A program made the translations under genes and the position numbers. A stretch of DNA of 64,000 nucleotides. Origin: Ehretia macrophylla (Eukaryota > Streptophyta > Magnoliopsida > Boraginales > Ehretiaceae). Shown here in pieces: positions 11,225 through 21,721 of the stretch. The first letter of the stretch is position 1; each line of letters begins with the position of its first letter. The notes beneath the pieces were generated by a model. That model was not told the origin of the DNA. It was given only the letters and a program-made list of their open reading frames with translations, and made no database searches. The stretch covers positions 62,507,850 to 62,571,849 of the forward strand of contig CM075770.1 of the NCBI GenBank assembly GCA_037974665.1. The letters are read 5' to 3'.

Positions 11225-14100
11225 TGTGACACCCCGACTTGTGCATATAATTATTTTATTAATATGCATATATTTATATGTCTACTTTAATTATTTATAT
11301 ATATTTATTTGCATAAAATATCATATTTTTGGATTACGTGCATCTATTTCGTTTAACGTGCATTTATATGTATGCATGCTATGTTTTATGTAAGTGTTCA
11401 AAGATGTTGGAAATGTATGTTTAGCTAAAGTATTAGTATGCTAAAGGTTGTAGGAACTCATTAGTGCTCATAGAATGAACTCTTGCATGCTATCTTTAGT
11501 TGTATAGTTGCTTTGTTAACTAAGTATAATTGTGTAGTTTAGGTGTTTGATAAATGTCCCAATTGAAGTATAGGAATGTTATATAGGCTAAAGTAATGGT
11601 TATTGTTGGCTCAAATGCAAGAAATAACAAGAAGATGATAAGCAAGCAAAATTCGGATTTGGACACTGCACTGCCCCTGACTTCCAAAGTAGTTTTGGTA
11701 TAGCAAACGTGCTTAGAATTGAACGAAATTTATATGGAAGCTAAATTAGACAGTTAAGAACAAATGTTGATATCTAGAGCTAATGCAAATTCTAACGTTT
11801 TGACCCCGCGATTTAGCTATTTCCGAAATGTGTCTGAAAATCGCTGGTGCAGGGGGCACTCGCGCAGTTGTACAGAAAAGGTCATAACTTGTGGAATTTA
11901 GATCGGAATTGAGTTCTGCTTGAGGCTAAAGTCATCTACACTCAATGATCTACGTTTATAAATAAAAATCAGTCAGTTTGAAGGACTATAGCATAAGTAA
12001 ATAAATAAATAAAGTTAAGCATCTACAAGAAATTGAAAGATGTTTTAGCTAGTTGATGATTGACATTAATGATTGTGATTGCTAGATAGTAAAATTATAG
12101 ATTCTCATTGTGTAGATGTGTATATTGGATTTAAATGATGGTTATAAGATATTCAATATGATTTATTAGGTGTTATGTTAACACTCTGGTATTGTGGTGT
12201 TTATTGTTAGTTAAATTACAATTGTAGTGTTGTGGTTGTCGTTGTGCTAGGAGTGGGAGATAATAGATATTGCATGTTCAGTGTTTGAAAGAATGCTTGT
12301 AAGAAGATTGTGGGAGCTCAAGAAGAAATTAGCTAGCATGTATGTTCATAAATATACAAGATTGGAGTTTTAGTTAGCTCTCACTATATATATTGGAATT
12401 TCGAGTAAATGAACTAACTACACCATGTGTACGTGTATGTGTGTTAAATTGAGGCTTCAATTAGGTGTTTTAGACGTTAGTGGAACTAGTCATAGGCTCA
12501 CGTGGGATTGATTTCCTAGGAAATGTGTTAAAATCAAAATTTAGTAATGTTTAAAAAGAGGCTTTTTTCTGTAGTGCAATATGGGCAAGTTTAGGCTATG
12601 GTTTGGATATTCTTGGGGTAAGGAAGCACTTTTGGTGCTTTCGTTACGCGAAATTAGGGCTCGGTTAGTATAGTTGTAGTTAAAACCCGCTCGGGGCCTT
12701 CCTGAGTTTTTGCTTCTAAAATGGGTTTTATGATCTTACTAGGTGTCTCTTGGTTTGGTTGGGAATGTAGTATGGTTAGGTTGTGGGTTGGTAACGTTGA
12801 AATACACTTAGGAGAAGAAAAGCTTTGTTAAAAAAGGGGAAAAAGGTAGTAATTGGCTTCTTTGGCGTACCTAGAGCTTACTATTGTGTTGTCACATACT
12901 ATTGTGTTTATCTAAAGCTAATTGAGCTATTTGAATTGGATTTTGGGTGAAGTTGTGTTGGTTGCCTCTTTTTGGGATTATATAGTTATCTCGTGCATAT
13001 GTTGGTTATAATGTGTTTATGTGAGGGCAGCCAGTTGAATAGCCATACTCCTTTTCTTCTTCTTTTAATTATATTGGTAATATAGGAAATGTGTTAGCTT
13101 GATAAAAGTTGGTATTGACTTGTAAAATGTTTTCTTTAACTTGAGTTGTTGTGGGCGTTGAGATAAGATTATCTTATTTTTGAGTTGTTATCAAGTCGGT
13201 GTTGAAATTGTTGATAGATAAGTTTATCTACTTCTTGTCCAACTTGTGAAATATTGAACTATAAATTTTGTTAGAGCTTGTTATGCTAGTCTAGTGTATG
13301 AATTTTCTTAACTTGTATTTAGCTAATGAATCTAATGAATTATGATAGTTTAATGGAGTTATTAACTAGCTAAAGGAAGAATGCTGCTAAGCTTCATTTA
13401 GGTACAAGTTATGGCCTTTGGAAGAGAATAATGCATGTGTATTTCATAATCATGCAGTAGTAAGCTATAGTTAAACTTAACTTGCACTTAAATTCTAGTA
13501 TACTAGTTGAATATATCTTTTCTTGAGTAGCTAATAAGTTAGATTTAAGGTAGTATTCGATATCAAGGAGTTACCGGTGTCCATAGAAGAAGGTTACGTA
13601 GGAATTATGTAAAGGAGTATTTTAACATTTTTACTTGCTATACATAATGACCCTAATCCTCTAATCATTGTTGTGTAGTAAAGTGTTGTAAGGCTTTTAA
13701 TTTATATTATTGATGGGTTTAGCGAATGCTTTCCCATTATGTTGTTAATAGGTTAAAAGATAAAGGTATTAATTGAGCCTAACCTCCATTTTGGCTATTA
13801 ACTTCCAAATGAAATAACTCTAGCTTGAAGTTCAAGTTAATAATTTTGGAAGCATTAGTTAATCAGTTAACATATCTTCTTGTTCTCTTTCCCTTTAATG
13901 CAATATAATGTATTTCTGTGTTATAATAGTGCTTTATGTGTTGGTTAAAAGTCATAGTTAAGGTTAACTTGCTATTGGCCTAATTCTTTTAAATGTTATA
14001 CTTATATGAACAACTAGGGTTTACACATTTGAACTAATTCAAGGAGGCTGGAGTGAATCTCATTATACTCTTGCATAATTAACCTAATCCAAGGTAAGGG
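11225..14100 (+). mobile_element. host LTR, left part (split by the chromovirus array)
   Basis: Starts TGTGACACCCCG inside the tandem repeat. From about 11576 it follows the solo LTR copy at 6845-9366 to the base where the array enters. The match resumes at 55519 (AGTCTTCATCC here, AGTTTTCATTC in the uninterrupted copy), so 11225-14100 and 55519-56088 are one LTR split by 41 kb. The five bases AAGGG (14096-14100) are the array's target duplication. The right end is outside the window, so I cannot tell whether this was a solo LTR or part of a full element. No coding content. Confidence 0.85.
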
Positions 14101-16582
14101 TGTGACGCCCGAGAAATTCTTTATAAATTCCTTATAGCTATTGCATACCTACTTGCACATTCTTACGTGCATCAACTTTCTTGCTTAATTGCTTTTATTA
14201 GAGGTCATTGTTCATAAAATTTTCGACCGCCTCGAAAGTTAGATTTCATATTTTTCCTAGATCATATGACGTCTAGAAGGAATTGAGACCTAGTTAGTTT
14301 GGACTTTCGAGCTTGGTAGCGTGCGTTTAGAAAATAGTTTTCATGTCATTTGAATAGTGTTACATAAGAATAGTGTTAATTGCAACTAGACACATTTAAA
14401 ATTGCATTTTGGCCCTAGTTTGATCAAGTTTTTGGGACTATTTGACTTTAATTAATAGACATACATATACATATAATATCTAAACTCATAAAATAAAACA
14501 ACACACAAATAATTGATCATCAAACAAAAGCAAAAATTACCCTTATATCCCCCCCTTGGCCGTCCACCTCGAGGAGAAGGAAGGAGGATTTTTCATCTTC
14601 AAAACTTGATCTTGGATGCTCCCTAAAGCTTCTACAAGTGATATCAACCTAGCTCAAGCTTGTTCTTGCATCTACTAAGCTTGTTTATATGAGGGAGTTA
14701 CATATTTCTTGTTTTAAAGTTGGTGCATATATATATGAAATTTCCTATCATGTTGAATTTAACTATATTACTTGTTATAAATGCTTGTTATATGGTCTTT
14801 GAAGCCTATAGAACTCTTTTGTATAGCTTGATAACATATGCTATGGTTGATTGTAGAGATTGAACAAAGAAGATGATGAATAGTGCTTGTTGTTAGGGTT
14901 TTGAATGAATTTGCTAATTAGCTTGAATTGAGACTCCAAATAGATGCTCTAGGCCCTAGTGAAGCTTGTTGAAAAGCCACGTGAAGTTGAATCAACCAAA
15001 ACCAAGCTAAATTGCGTAATTAGTCGACTTTAAAAACGGAACTTTTCTCGTTAAGCAATCCGGGCAAGTTTGGGCTATGATTTGGATATCCTTGGGGTAA
15101 GGAAGCACTTTTGGTGCTTTCGTTACACGAAAATGGGGTTCGGTTAGTATAGTTGTAGTTCAAACCCGCTCGGGGCCTTCCCGAACTTTTGCTTCAAATA
15201 TGGGTTTTTATGATTTTAATAGACGACTTTGGGCTTAATTAAGAATATAGTCTGATTAGGATGTGGTTTGGAAACCTTGAAATGTGCACAGGAGAAAGAA
15301 ATCTTGGTTAAAGAAAGGGGAAAAGTAGTTTTTAGCCATTCTTGTTGCATTGAGAACTTGTTGTTGAGTTGACTTGTATTGTATTGACTATCCAAAGTAT
15401 AATGAAGTTAATTGAGTTGATTGTGAGGAAAGATTTGGTTGATTGCTACTTTTAATTCTCTAAAGCCAATTCGTGCTATTGTGAACTTTTATTGTGCATA
15501 TATGTGAGGGCGGCCTACTTTGTCGACCCTCTTATGTGTTATTTGATATCTTGAATGATTTTGACTTGTCTTGGGGTTGCGCAACCTATTCGGACATGGT
15601 AACATCAAGAAACACGGGCGGCGTCGGGCTTGCCGTGCTCCCTCGACTACCATGGTGCCTATTCCCTTCTCGCTGAGGCATACTCCACTACCCCAGAGGC
15701 GTGGTTCACCTACTAGGCATGGACCTATCTCAGGAGAAAGGGTCGTAGGATCGGGATACATCCGGAGTATCCCAACTTGTTGGTGTTTGGGGTTTGCCGG
15801 CATTTGAGTAAAACTTGGGGCTCGTGGCTCGTGGTTCGTGATTGAAAACTTGAAGTGGAACCATATCCTTTTTAATGTGGTTAATTACTTGGCTTTCTAT
15901 CTTGTTGGTTTATGCTGTATATATATGATTTCTTGTGTTTGCATATCATATTGTATGCCCGGTATGTTGCATCACCTCCCTCGCTGGGCAACATTGTTGC
16001 TCACTCCTCATTTAATATGTTTCAGGAGAAGTTGAGGTGAATCCCCAGCTGATAGAAATAGAGGAAGAAGAAGAAGTTCACGTAGATCAGAATCTGTGAC
16101 TTTGTGTGCTAAGGTGGATCTTATGTGTAGTTTGCGTGGAGTTCATGTTAAATGTTGTATTTTGAGACTTTGGGGTCTTGTATATATGTTGGTAGTTGAA
16201 GTCTTGTATGTTAAAGAATGATGTTGGATTGTAATAATGGATTTTAGATTTCATCTTCTATTGCATGCTCGGAGTGTTTATTATCCTACAAATAGAACTT
16301 AAAATTATAATTGTATCTAACTACTTTTGGTTAAAGCCAACTTGCCTCACATGCTTGTGTGCTTAAGTAGATTGATGTTGCCCCAAGGGCTCGGATGGCC
16401 TTGTGAATTTGACTTGGCTTTGGAAACGTTAGAAGATAGATTGTATAAATTGTTGTTTGTGGTTCCAATGTTATATGTGACTATTCGCAGGTAACAGTTT
16501 AGTCCTTGGTATAGAGGAGACTCTATCCGAGTGACGGGTCCGGGCTTGACCTTTAGCGTGGGGTTGGGTTCGGGGCGTTACA
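14101..16582 (+). repeat. array LTR1
   Basis: Runs from TGTGACGCCCGAG to GGGGCGTTACA and is an outer LTR of the array. The first ~117 bases contain the LTR-encoded end of the pol frame, seen also in LTR2-4 downstream of each copy. Shared modules lie at about 15051-15195 (around GGAAGCACTTTTGGTGCTTT) and 15508-15800. The palindrome GGTTGCGCAACC is at 15575-15586 and the hairpin GGGCAAC-ATT-GTTGCTC at 15986-16002, followed by TTTCAGGAG. The promoter and polyadenylation sites cannot be fixed from sequence alone. Confidence 0.92.
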
Positions 16583-16589
16583 CTTTAGG

Positions 16590-16601
16590 TGGTATCAGAG
16601 C
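16590..16601 (+). promoter_or_regulatory. primer binding site, copy 1
   Basis: TGGTATCAGAGC, complementary to the 3' end of initiator tRNA-Met, seven bases after LTR1. Confidence 0.93.
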
Positions 16602-16896
16602 TACTTGAATGCATAAAGCCGGGTTAACTTCCTTGGCATGTGGGTAGTGGTCTATATGTGAAAGTGAATTATGTGAATATGTGATTGTTTAATTGTTTAA
16701 GTACTTGGATAAAAGACATGCTAGCATGAAAAGGAATGATAAAGCATGATATGATAAGAATATAAAAAGTTTAGTGTTTAATGTTGTTAAGTGTTTTATA
16801 TGTTTCTTATGTTAGTAAAATGTTTGAAATCAATGTGTACATTATCTTTGCATAGTCTATTTGCCTATTATAATATTATGTTCTTCTAGCATTGAA
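16602..16896 (+). other. untranslated leader, copy 1
   Basis: About 300 bases between the primer site and the gag start, without a long frame. The first ~55 bases (AAGCCGGG ... GTGGGTAGTGGTC) resemble the leaders of the non-coding elements F1, F3 and F4 next to their primer sites, so this may be the packaging or dimerisation region. That role is inferred. Confidence 0.6.
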
Positions 16897-17142
16897 ATGA
16901 GGAGACGGGGTAGACCAAGGAGAGAGCTAGAGGAAGCTCCTAGACAGGATGTACCGAGGCAAGGTGCAAGGGCAACCGGGGATGTACCGTAGGGTCAGGA
17001 ACCGAGTAACGCTCAGATTTTGGTCACAATGGCCACCCCAATGAATACCATAGCTCAGTTTGTGGTTCAGTAGGGCACAACAGGTGTCGGCAGGGGTAAT
17101 CAGGCTGCCAGAGCAGAAGGCAGTGGTGTTGCAGGGGGTAAC

Positions 17143-17703
17143 TTGTATGATAAGTTCCTGCATCACGGGGCATATAGTTTTTATGGTGAGCCTCATGACA
17201 TGAAAGCAGAGATGTGGTTGAGCAAATTTGAGAAAGTCACTGCGATACTTGAGTGCAACAATGAAAGAAAGATTACTTATGCTGCTTTCTTAATGGAGGG
17301 TGACGCTGAAGAGTGGTGGCGCAATATTAGAGAGAAATGGGATGCTGAGACGGTCCAGCATGTATGGGCTGACTTTGTTCGTGAGTTTCGGGATAAATAT
17401 GTATCGGTTGTAGCTCGTGAGAGACATCAGGATGAATTCATAGCTTTGAGACAGGGAAACATGATTGTAGACCAGTATGAGGCTACTTTCACTAGACTTT
17501 CTCGATATGTGCCAACTTTAGTTCAACCGGAGGATGTGAAGATCCAGAGATTTATCACAGGGTTGAGGAGTGACATCATGCTTAATTTGTCTTCGCAAGA
17601 TTATCCGAGCTATGCTGCAGTAGTCAAGGCCGGATCGAGATATGAGAAACGCAAGGTAGATGTGTTAGCTCAGTCTAGTCAGTCAAGCAAACGTCAGTTT
17701 TAG
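17143..17703 (+). pseudogene. gag: gag capsid region, copy 1
   Basis: An open stretch of 186 codons of the Retrotrans_gag type, with the W-L-S-K-F-E-K motif, the E-E-W-W motif and the V-D-Q-Y-E-A-T-F-T-R-L-S-R-Y segment typical of plant Ty3/gypsy capsid proteins. Capsid would assemble the cytoplasmic particle in which the RNA is copied. The stretch ends at a CAG-to-TAG change. Glutamine-rich sequence and two CCHC-type zinc knuckles (about 17938-18045) follow in the same frame; the first knuckle has lost its second cysteine (Tyr) and is followed by a TGA at 17983. Confidence 0.88.
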
Positions 17704-18174
17704 TCTCAGAGTCAGGGTTATCAGAGGCAGTATCAGCAGCCTATTCAGACTCAGCAGCCTAGGCAGACCCAGAGCTATCCCGGACCAGTTCAGGTACAGT
17801 CACTGCCAAGACCAGCTCAGAGCCAACCACAAGGACAGTCACAAACCCGACCAGTGACTGCTAGATCTCAGCAGGGTAGTTCTACTACTTCTACTTATAG
17901 GGCCCCTACAGGAGGTGCTACTGCTAAGAAGAACCTACAGTGTACTCATTACAACCGCAAAGGCCACACGAAGACTGAGTGTTGAAGGAAATTGGGCCGT
18001 TGCACAGGTTGTAGCAGTGATCAGCATAGAGTTAGAGATTGCCCCGAGTTTAAATATGGTCAGGGACAGACTTCAGGCCAGGATGCCTAGACTAGAGCTT
18101 CAGGAGCAGCTACTGTACCGCGAGGTTAGGCACGAGTATTTGCACTCGACCAGGAGGAGCGTCCAGAGACGACG

Positions 18175-18750
18175 GTGGTAGTAGAAGGTACTTTTCTTAT
18201 TAATAGTCAGCCGGTAGTAGTTTTGATTGACTTCGGGGCTACACATTCATTCATTACTCCTGCATGTGCACAGTCTGCTACATTAAAAGTTGATAAACTG
18301 CCGTATGTGATTGAAGTAGGTAATCCTATGGGTACTAAATTTGTTACGGAGTCTGTGTGTAAAGATTGTAATATTTGCATTGAGGGTCACATGTATCCTA
18401 TTGAATTGATAATCATGCCATTTTGGGACTTTCAAGTTATCTTGGGGTTGGATTGGTTGGGGCGATATTATGCATGTTTGGACTGTAGGAGGAAAGTTTT
18501 AACTTTAGAAGTACCTAACCAACTTGTTATTAAAGTAACTGGGAGTCGGAAATCTACTGTGACTCGTATCATATCTTCTATTAAAGCTACTAAAATGTTG
18601 AGTAAAGGTTGTGATACATATTTAGCTTATTTAGTTAATAAGCCTGGAGATAAATTGAAATTGAATGAAGTACCTGTTATAAAAGAGTTTCCGGGGGTTT
18701 TCCCTGAGGAGTTGCCTGGATTACCACCTGATAGGGAGATTGAGTTGTGA
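18175..18750 (+). pseudogene. aspartic protease region, copy 1
   Basis: A retropepsin-like segment with V-V-L-I-D-x-G-A-T-H-S-F around the catalytic aspartate at 18229. The threonine after it is phenylalanine here, which should impair the active site; copies 2 and 3 keep D-T-G-A. The frame continues into the linker before reverse transcriptase and ends at a one-base deletion near 18748, where copy 2 has one more T. The enzyme would cleave the polyprotein during particle maturation. Confidence 0.85.
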
Positions 18751-18871
18751 TTGACTTGTTGCCGGGAACTAATCCTATTTCGAGAACCCCATATAGAATG
18801 GCTTCCCCTGAGTTGCAGAAATTGAAAATTCATCTACATGGTTTACTTGAGAAAGGTTTTATTCAGCCTAG

Positions 18872-19422
18872 TTGTCACCGTGGGGTGCTCCCGTGTTATT
18901 TGTGAAAAAGAAAGATGGTACTCTGCATTTGTGCATTGATTATCGAGGTCTTAATCAGGTGACGGTGAAAAATAAATATCCTTTGCCCTTAATTGAGGAG
19001 TTGTTTGATCAGCTGCAGGGTGCTGTTGTGTTTTCTAAATTTGATTTGAGGCAGAGCTATTATCAATTGCGAATCCGTAGAGAAGATGTACCTAAGACTG
19101 CATTTAGAACCAGGTAAGACCACTATGAGTTTGTTGTTTTACCATTTGGTTTGACAAATTCTCCAGCCGCTTTTATGGATTTGATGCAGAGAGTATTTCA
19201 ACCCTATCTTGATTAGTTTGTTGTGATTTTATTGATGATATATTAGTGTATTCTAAATCTGAGTCAGAGCATGAAGAACATTTGAGAATTGTGCTTTGAA
19301 CCCTGCAAGAACATAAATTGTTTGCCAAATTTAGCAAATGCGAATTCTGGTTGAAATAGGTTGCCTTTTTAGGCCATATCATTTCACAGGAAGGAATATA
19401 TGTCGATCCTGCTAAAATTGAG
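18872..19422 (+). pseudogene. reverse transcriptase N-terminal part, copy 1 (broken)
   Basis: Contains the finger-palm motifs V-L-F-V-K-K-K-D-G and [15 protein letters not shown], and L-P-F-G-L-T-N of Ty3/gypsy reverse transcriptase. It is shifted by two one-base deletions relative to the protease frame. It is stopped at 19115 (TAC to TAA), has TAG at 19213, and loses the frame again at the F-I-D-D catalytic motif through a missing T. The frame returns for the following open stretch at 19423. Confidence 0.88.
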
Positions 19423-21012
19423 GTGGTTTTGTCGTGGAAAAGACCCGAGATTGTCATGGAAGTTCGTAGCTTCTTGGGATTGGCGGACTATTATAGGCGA
19501 TTTGTTAAGGACTTTTCAAAGATTGCGGGGCCATTGACTACATTAACCCAGAAGAAAACTGTGTTTAATTGGGATGATAGATGTGAAGCCAGTTTCCAGG
19601 AGTTAAAAAAGAAACTTACCACTGCACCTATCCTTGCATTGCCTAAGGGGACTGAAAACTTGGTAATTTACAGTGATACTTCGAAAGAAGGCTTGGGTTG
19701 TGTTCTTATGCAAAACGGTAAAGTGATAGCTTATGCCTCTAGGAAATTGAAACCATGTGAACTCAATTATCCTACACATGATCTTCAGCTTGCTGTTGTT
19801 GTATTTGCACTGAAGAAATGGCGTCATTATTTGTGGGGTAATAAATTTGAGTTATTTACTGACCATAAAAGTTTAAAATATCTATTTTCTCAAAAAGATC
19901 TGAATATGAGGCAAAGACATTGGCTAGAACTGTTAAATGATTATAATTGTACCATTAGCTATTTGTCGGGAAAAGCTAATACTGTTGCAGATGCATTGAG
20001 CCAAAAAGCTTATGTGGCTAGATTGATAATCAAGGACTGGGAGATTGTGGAAGAACTATGTTTGTGGAAACCAAACGCTTCTAGATCAAGTATTCAATTT
20101 GCTAGCCTACAAATCCAATCTCTATTGCTATCTAGAATCAGAGAAGCGCAACAATCTGATCTTCAATTATTAAAGCTTCTAGAGAAATCAAAAGGGGGAG
20201 AGTCCGACTTCAAGTTGCATGATGATGAATTACTCAAGTACAGGAATAGAATATGCATTCCTAGTAATTCGACTGTGAAAGATGAGATTCTTGCTGAGGC
20301 TCATAGTTCTAAATACACAATTCATCTTGGAAGCACTAAAATGTATAGAGATTTAAAACAGAATTTCTGGTGGAACAACATGAAGAGAGAGATAGCTGAT
20401 TATGTAGCTAAGTATTTGACTTGTCAGAAAGTTAAGGAAGAACATCAGAGACCGGCAGGATTGTTGCAGCCATTGGAGATTCCAGTATGGAAATGGGACC
20501 AGGTTACTATGGACCTTGTGTCTGATTTGCCGAGATCACCGAGAGGTAATGATTCTGGCTGGGTAGTCGTTGACAGGTTGACGAAGAGTTCACATTTTAT
20601 TGCTACAAAGAAAATAGATTCTCTTGCTAAATTGGCCGAGCTATATGTTGAAAATATTGTGAGATTGCATGGAGTCCCATCTCAGATAGTGTCAGACAGG
20701 GATCTCAGGTTTACATCACAGTTCTGGCAGAAACTACAAAAGGCTTTGGGGACTAATTTTTGTTTTAGTACTGCATACCACCCGCAGACGGATGGCCAGT
20801 CAGAGAGGACTATCAGGATACTGGAAGACATGCTGCGAGCTTGTGTTCTGGATTTTGGCAAGAGTTGGGAGAAGTACCTACCTTTAGCAGAGTTTGCTTA
20901 TAATAACAGTTATCAGGCTACTATTGGTATGGCACTCTACGAAGCACTATATGGGCGGAAATGTAGGTCTCCATTGTATTGGGATAAGGTAGGTGAGATG
21001 AAAAATAGTTGA
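19423..21012 (+). pseudogene. reverse transcriptase end, RNase H and integrase, copy 1 (longest open stretch)
   Basis: This 529-codon stretch is the longest frame in the window. It begins in the reverse transcriptase thumb ([12 protein letters not shown]). RNase H follows with V-I-Y-S-D and F-T-D-H-K-S-L-K-Y, ending near N-T-V-A-D-A-L-S. The integrase zinc region is next; one CxxC cysteine is Tyr (K-Y-L-T-C). The catalytic core has Asp at 20512, Asp at 20695 and Glu at 20803, so D-D-35-E spacing is kept. It ends in a frameshift just after R-S-P-L-Y-W-D. The integrase catalytic residues are intact, but the rest of the element is not. Confidence 0.9.
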
Positions 21013-21223
21013 TCCAGCTATTCTACCTGAGATTATCAAAATGGTGGATAATGTGAAGCTTATAAAGAAAAGGATGCTTACAGCTCAAAGTCGACAGAAG
21101 AATTATGCTGATAGACGCCGATAGGACTTAGTATTTTCAAAGGGTGATCGTGTATTCTTGAAGGTCTCTCCACGCAAAGTTTTGATTCGACACGAAAAAT
21201 AAGGTAAACTTAGCCCTAGATAC

Positions 21224-21721
21224 GTGGGACCATTTGAAATCATTGAGAAGGTTGGGGATTTAGCTTACAGATTGGCATTACCTCCAAGTTTGGGCTGGAT
21301 TCATGATGTTTTCCAAGTGTCACTATTGAGGAAATATAATCCTGATCCATCGCACATTATTGAGCTAGAACCGTTGGAGATTGATGAGTCTTTAGTATAT
21401 GTTGAGAAACCTCTTCAAGTGGTTGACCGGAAGATTCAGGAACTTCGAGCTAAAAGAATTCATATGGTAAAAGTTCTTTGGGATCATCACGGAATTGAGG
21501 ATGCCACTTGGGAACGAGAAGATCAGATCAGAGAGAAGTACCCGGAGTTGTTTTTTGAATCATGTAAAAATTACGAGGATGCAATTATTTTAAGGGGGAG
21601 AGGGTGTGACGCCCAAGAAATTCTTTATAAATTCCTTATAATTGTTGCATACCTACTTGCGCATTCTTACGTGGATCAACTTTCTTGCTTAATTGCTTTT
21701 ATTAGAGGTCACTATTCATAA
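21224..21721 (+). pseudogene. pol C-terminus with chromodomain, copy 1, running into LTR2
   Basis: Starts with the G-P-Y/F-type module ([16 protein letters not shown]), continues through H-D-V-F-Q-V-S-L-L-R-K-Y, and has a chromodomain at about 21410-21556 (V-D-R-K-I-Q-E-L-R, V-K-V-L-W-D-H-H, A-T-W-E-R-E). In chromoviruses this domain is thought to bind marked heterochromatin and guide integration. The frame then crosses the polypurine tract (21592-21604) and reads 39 codons of LTR2 to a TAA at 21719. Copies 2 and 3 end at the same place. The segment is cut off from integrase by the stop at 21200. Confidence 0.9.
21592..21604 (+). promoter_or_regulatory. polypurine tract, copy 1
   Basis: AAGGGGGAGAGGG directly before LTR2. 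The preceding hairpin (21569-21586) is degraded in this copy. Confidence 0.9.

Larger units (their letters stand above)
16897..21721 (+). pseudogene. gag-pol: gag-pol polyprotein pseudogene, array copy 1 (chromovirus)
   Basis: One long frame originally encoded capsid/nucleocapsid, aspartic protease, reverse transcriptase, RNase H, integrase and a chromodomain. The start is ATG 16897, followed by an arginine-rich N-terminus; the same ATG is at 41502 in copy 3. In-frame stops include 16990, 17071, 17701, 17983, 18088, 18127 and 19115. Single-base deletions lie near 18748, 18870 and 19230, the last just before the reverse transcriptase catalytic aspartates, and there is a frameshift at about 21010. 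The protease motif reads D-F-G-A instead of D-T-G-A (codon 18232). A stop at 21200 is at the same position as in copies 2 and 3. No functional polyprotein is possible. The last ~117 bases lie in LTR2. Confidence 0.93.

Noticed and set aside
15489..15803. Antisense frame of about 80-130 codons repeated over the LTR module (also at 810-1136, 3818-4048, 9505-9753, 22914-23309, 29780-30010 and 47651-47887)
   Set aside because: The sense strand is open over the same stretch, the region is GC-richer than its surroundings, starts vary, and the frame is broken in LTR3 and in the host LTR. Conservation is explained better by a cis element; a dN/dS test could reopen the question.
16590..16601. TGGTATCAGAGC as part of a tRNA gene
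   Set aside because: It is the primer binding site next to an LTR; no cloverleaf surrounds it at any of its sites.
17915..18181. Frames at 17915-18181, 25420-25689 and 42520-42771 as separate genes
   Set aside because: They are shifted readings of the gag zinc-knuckle region and protease linker; the gag-pol frame in the same place has recognisable motifs.
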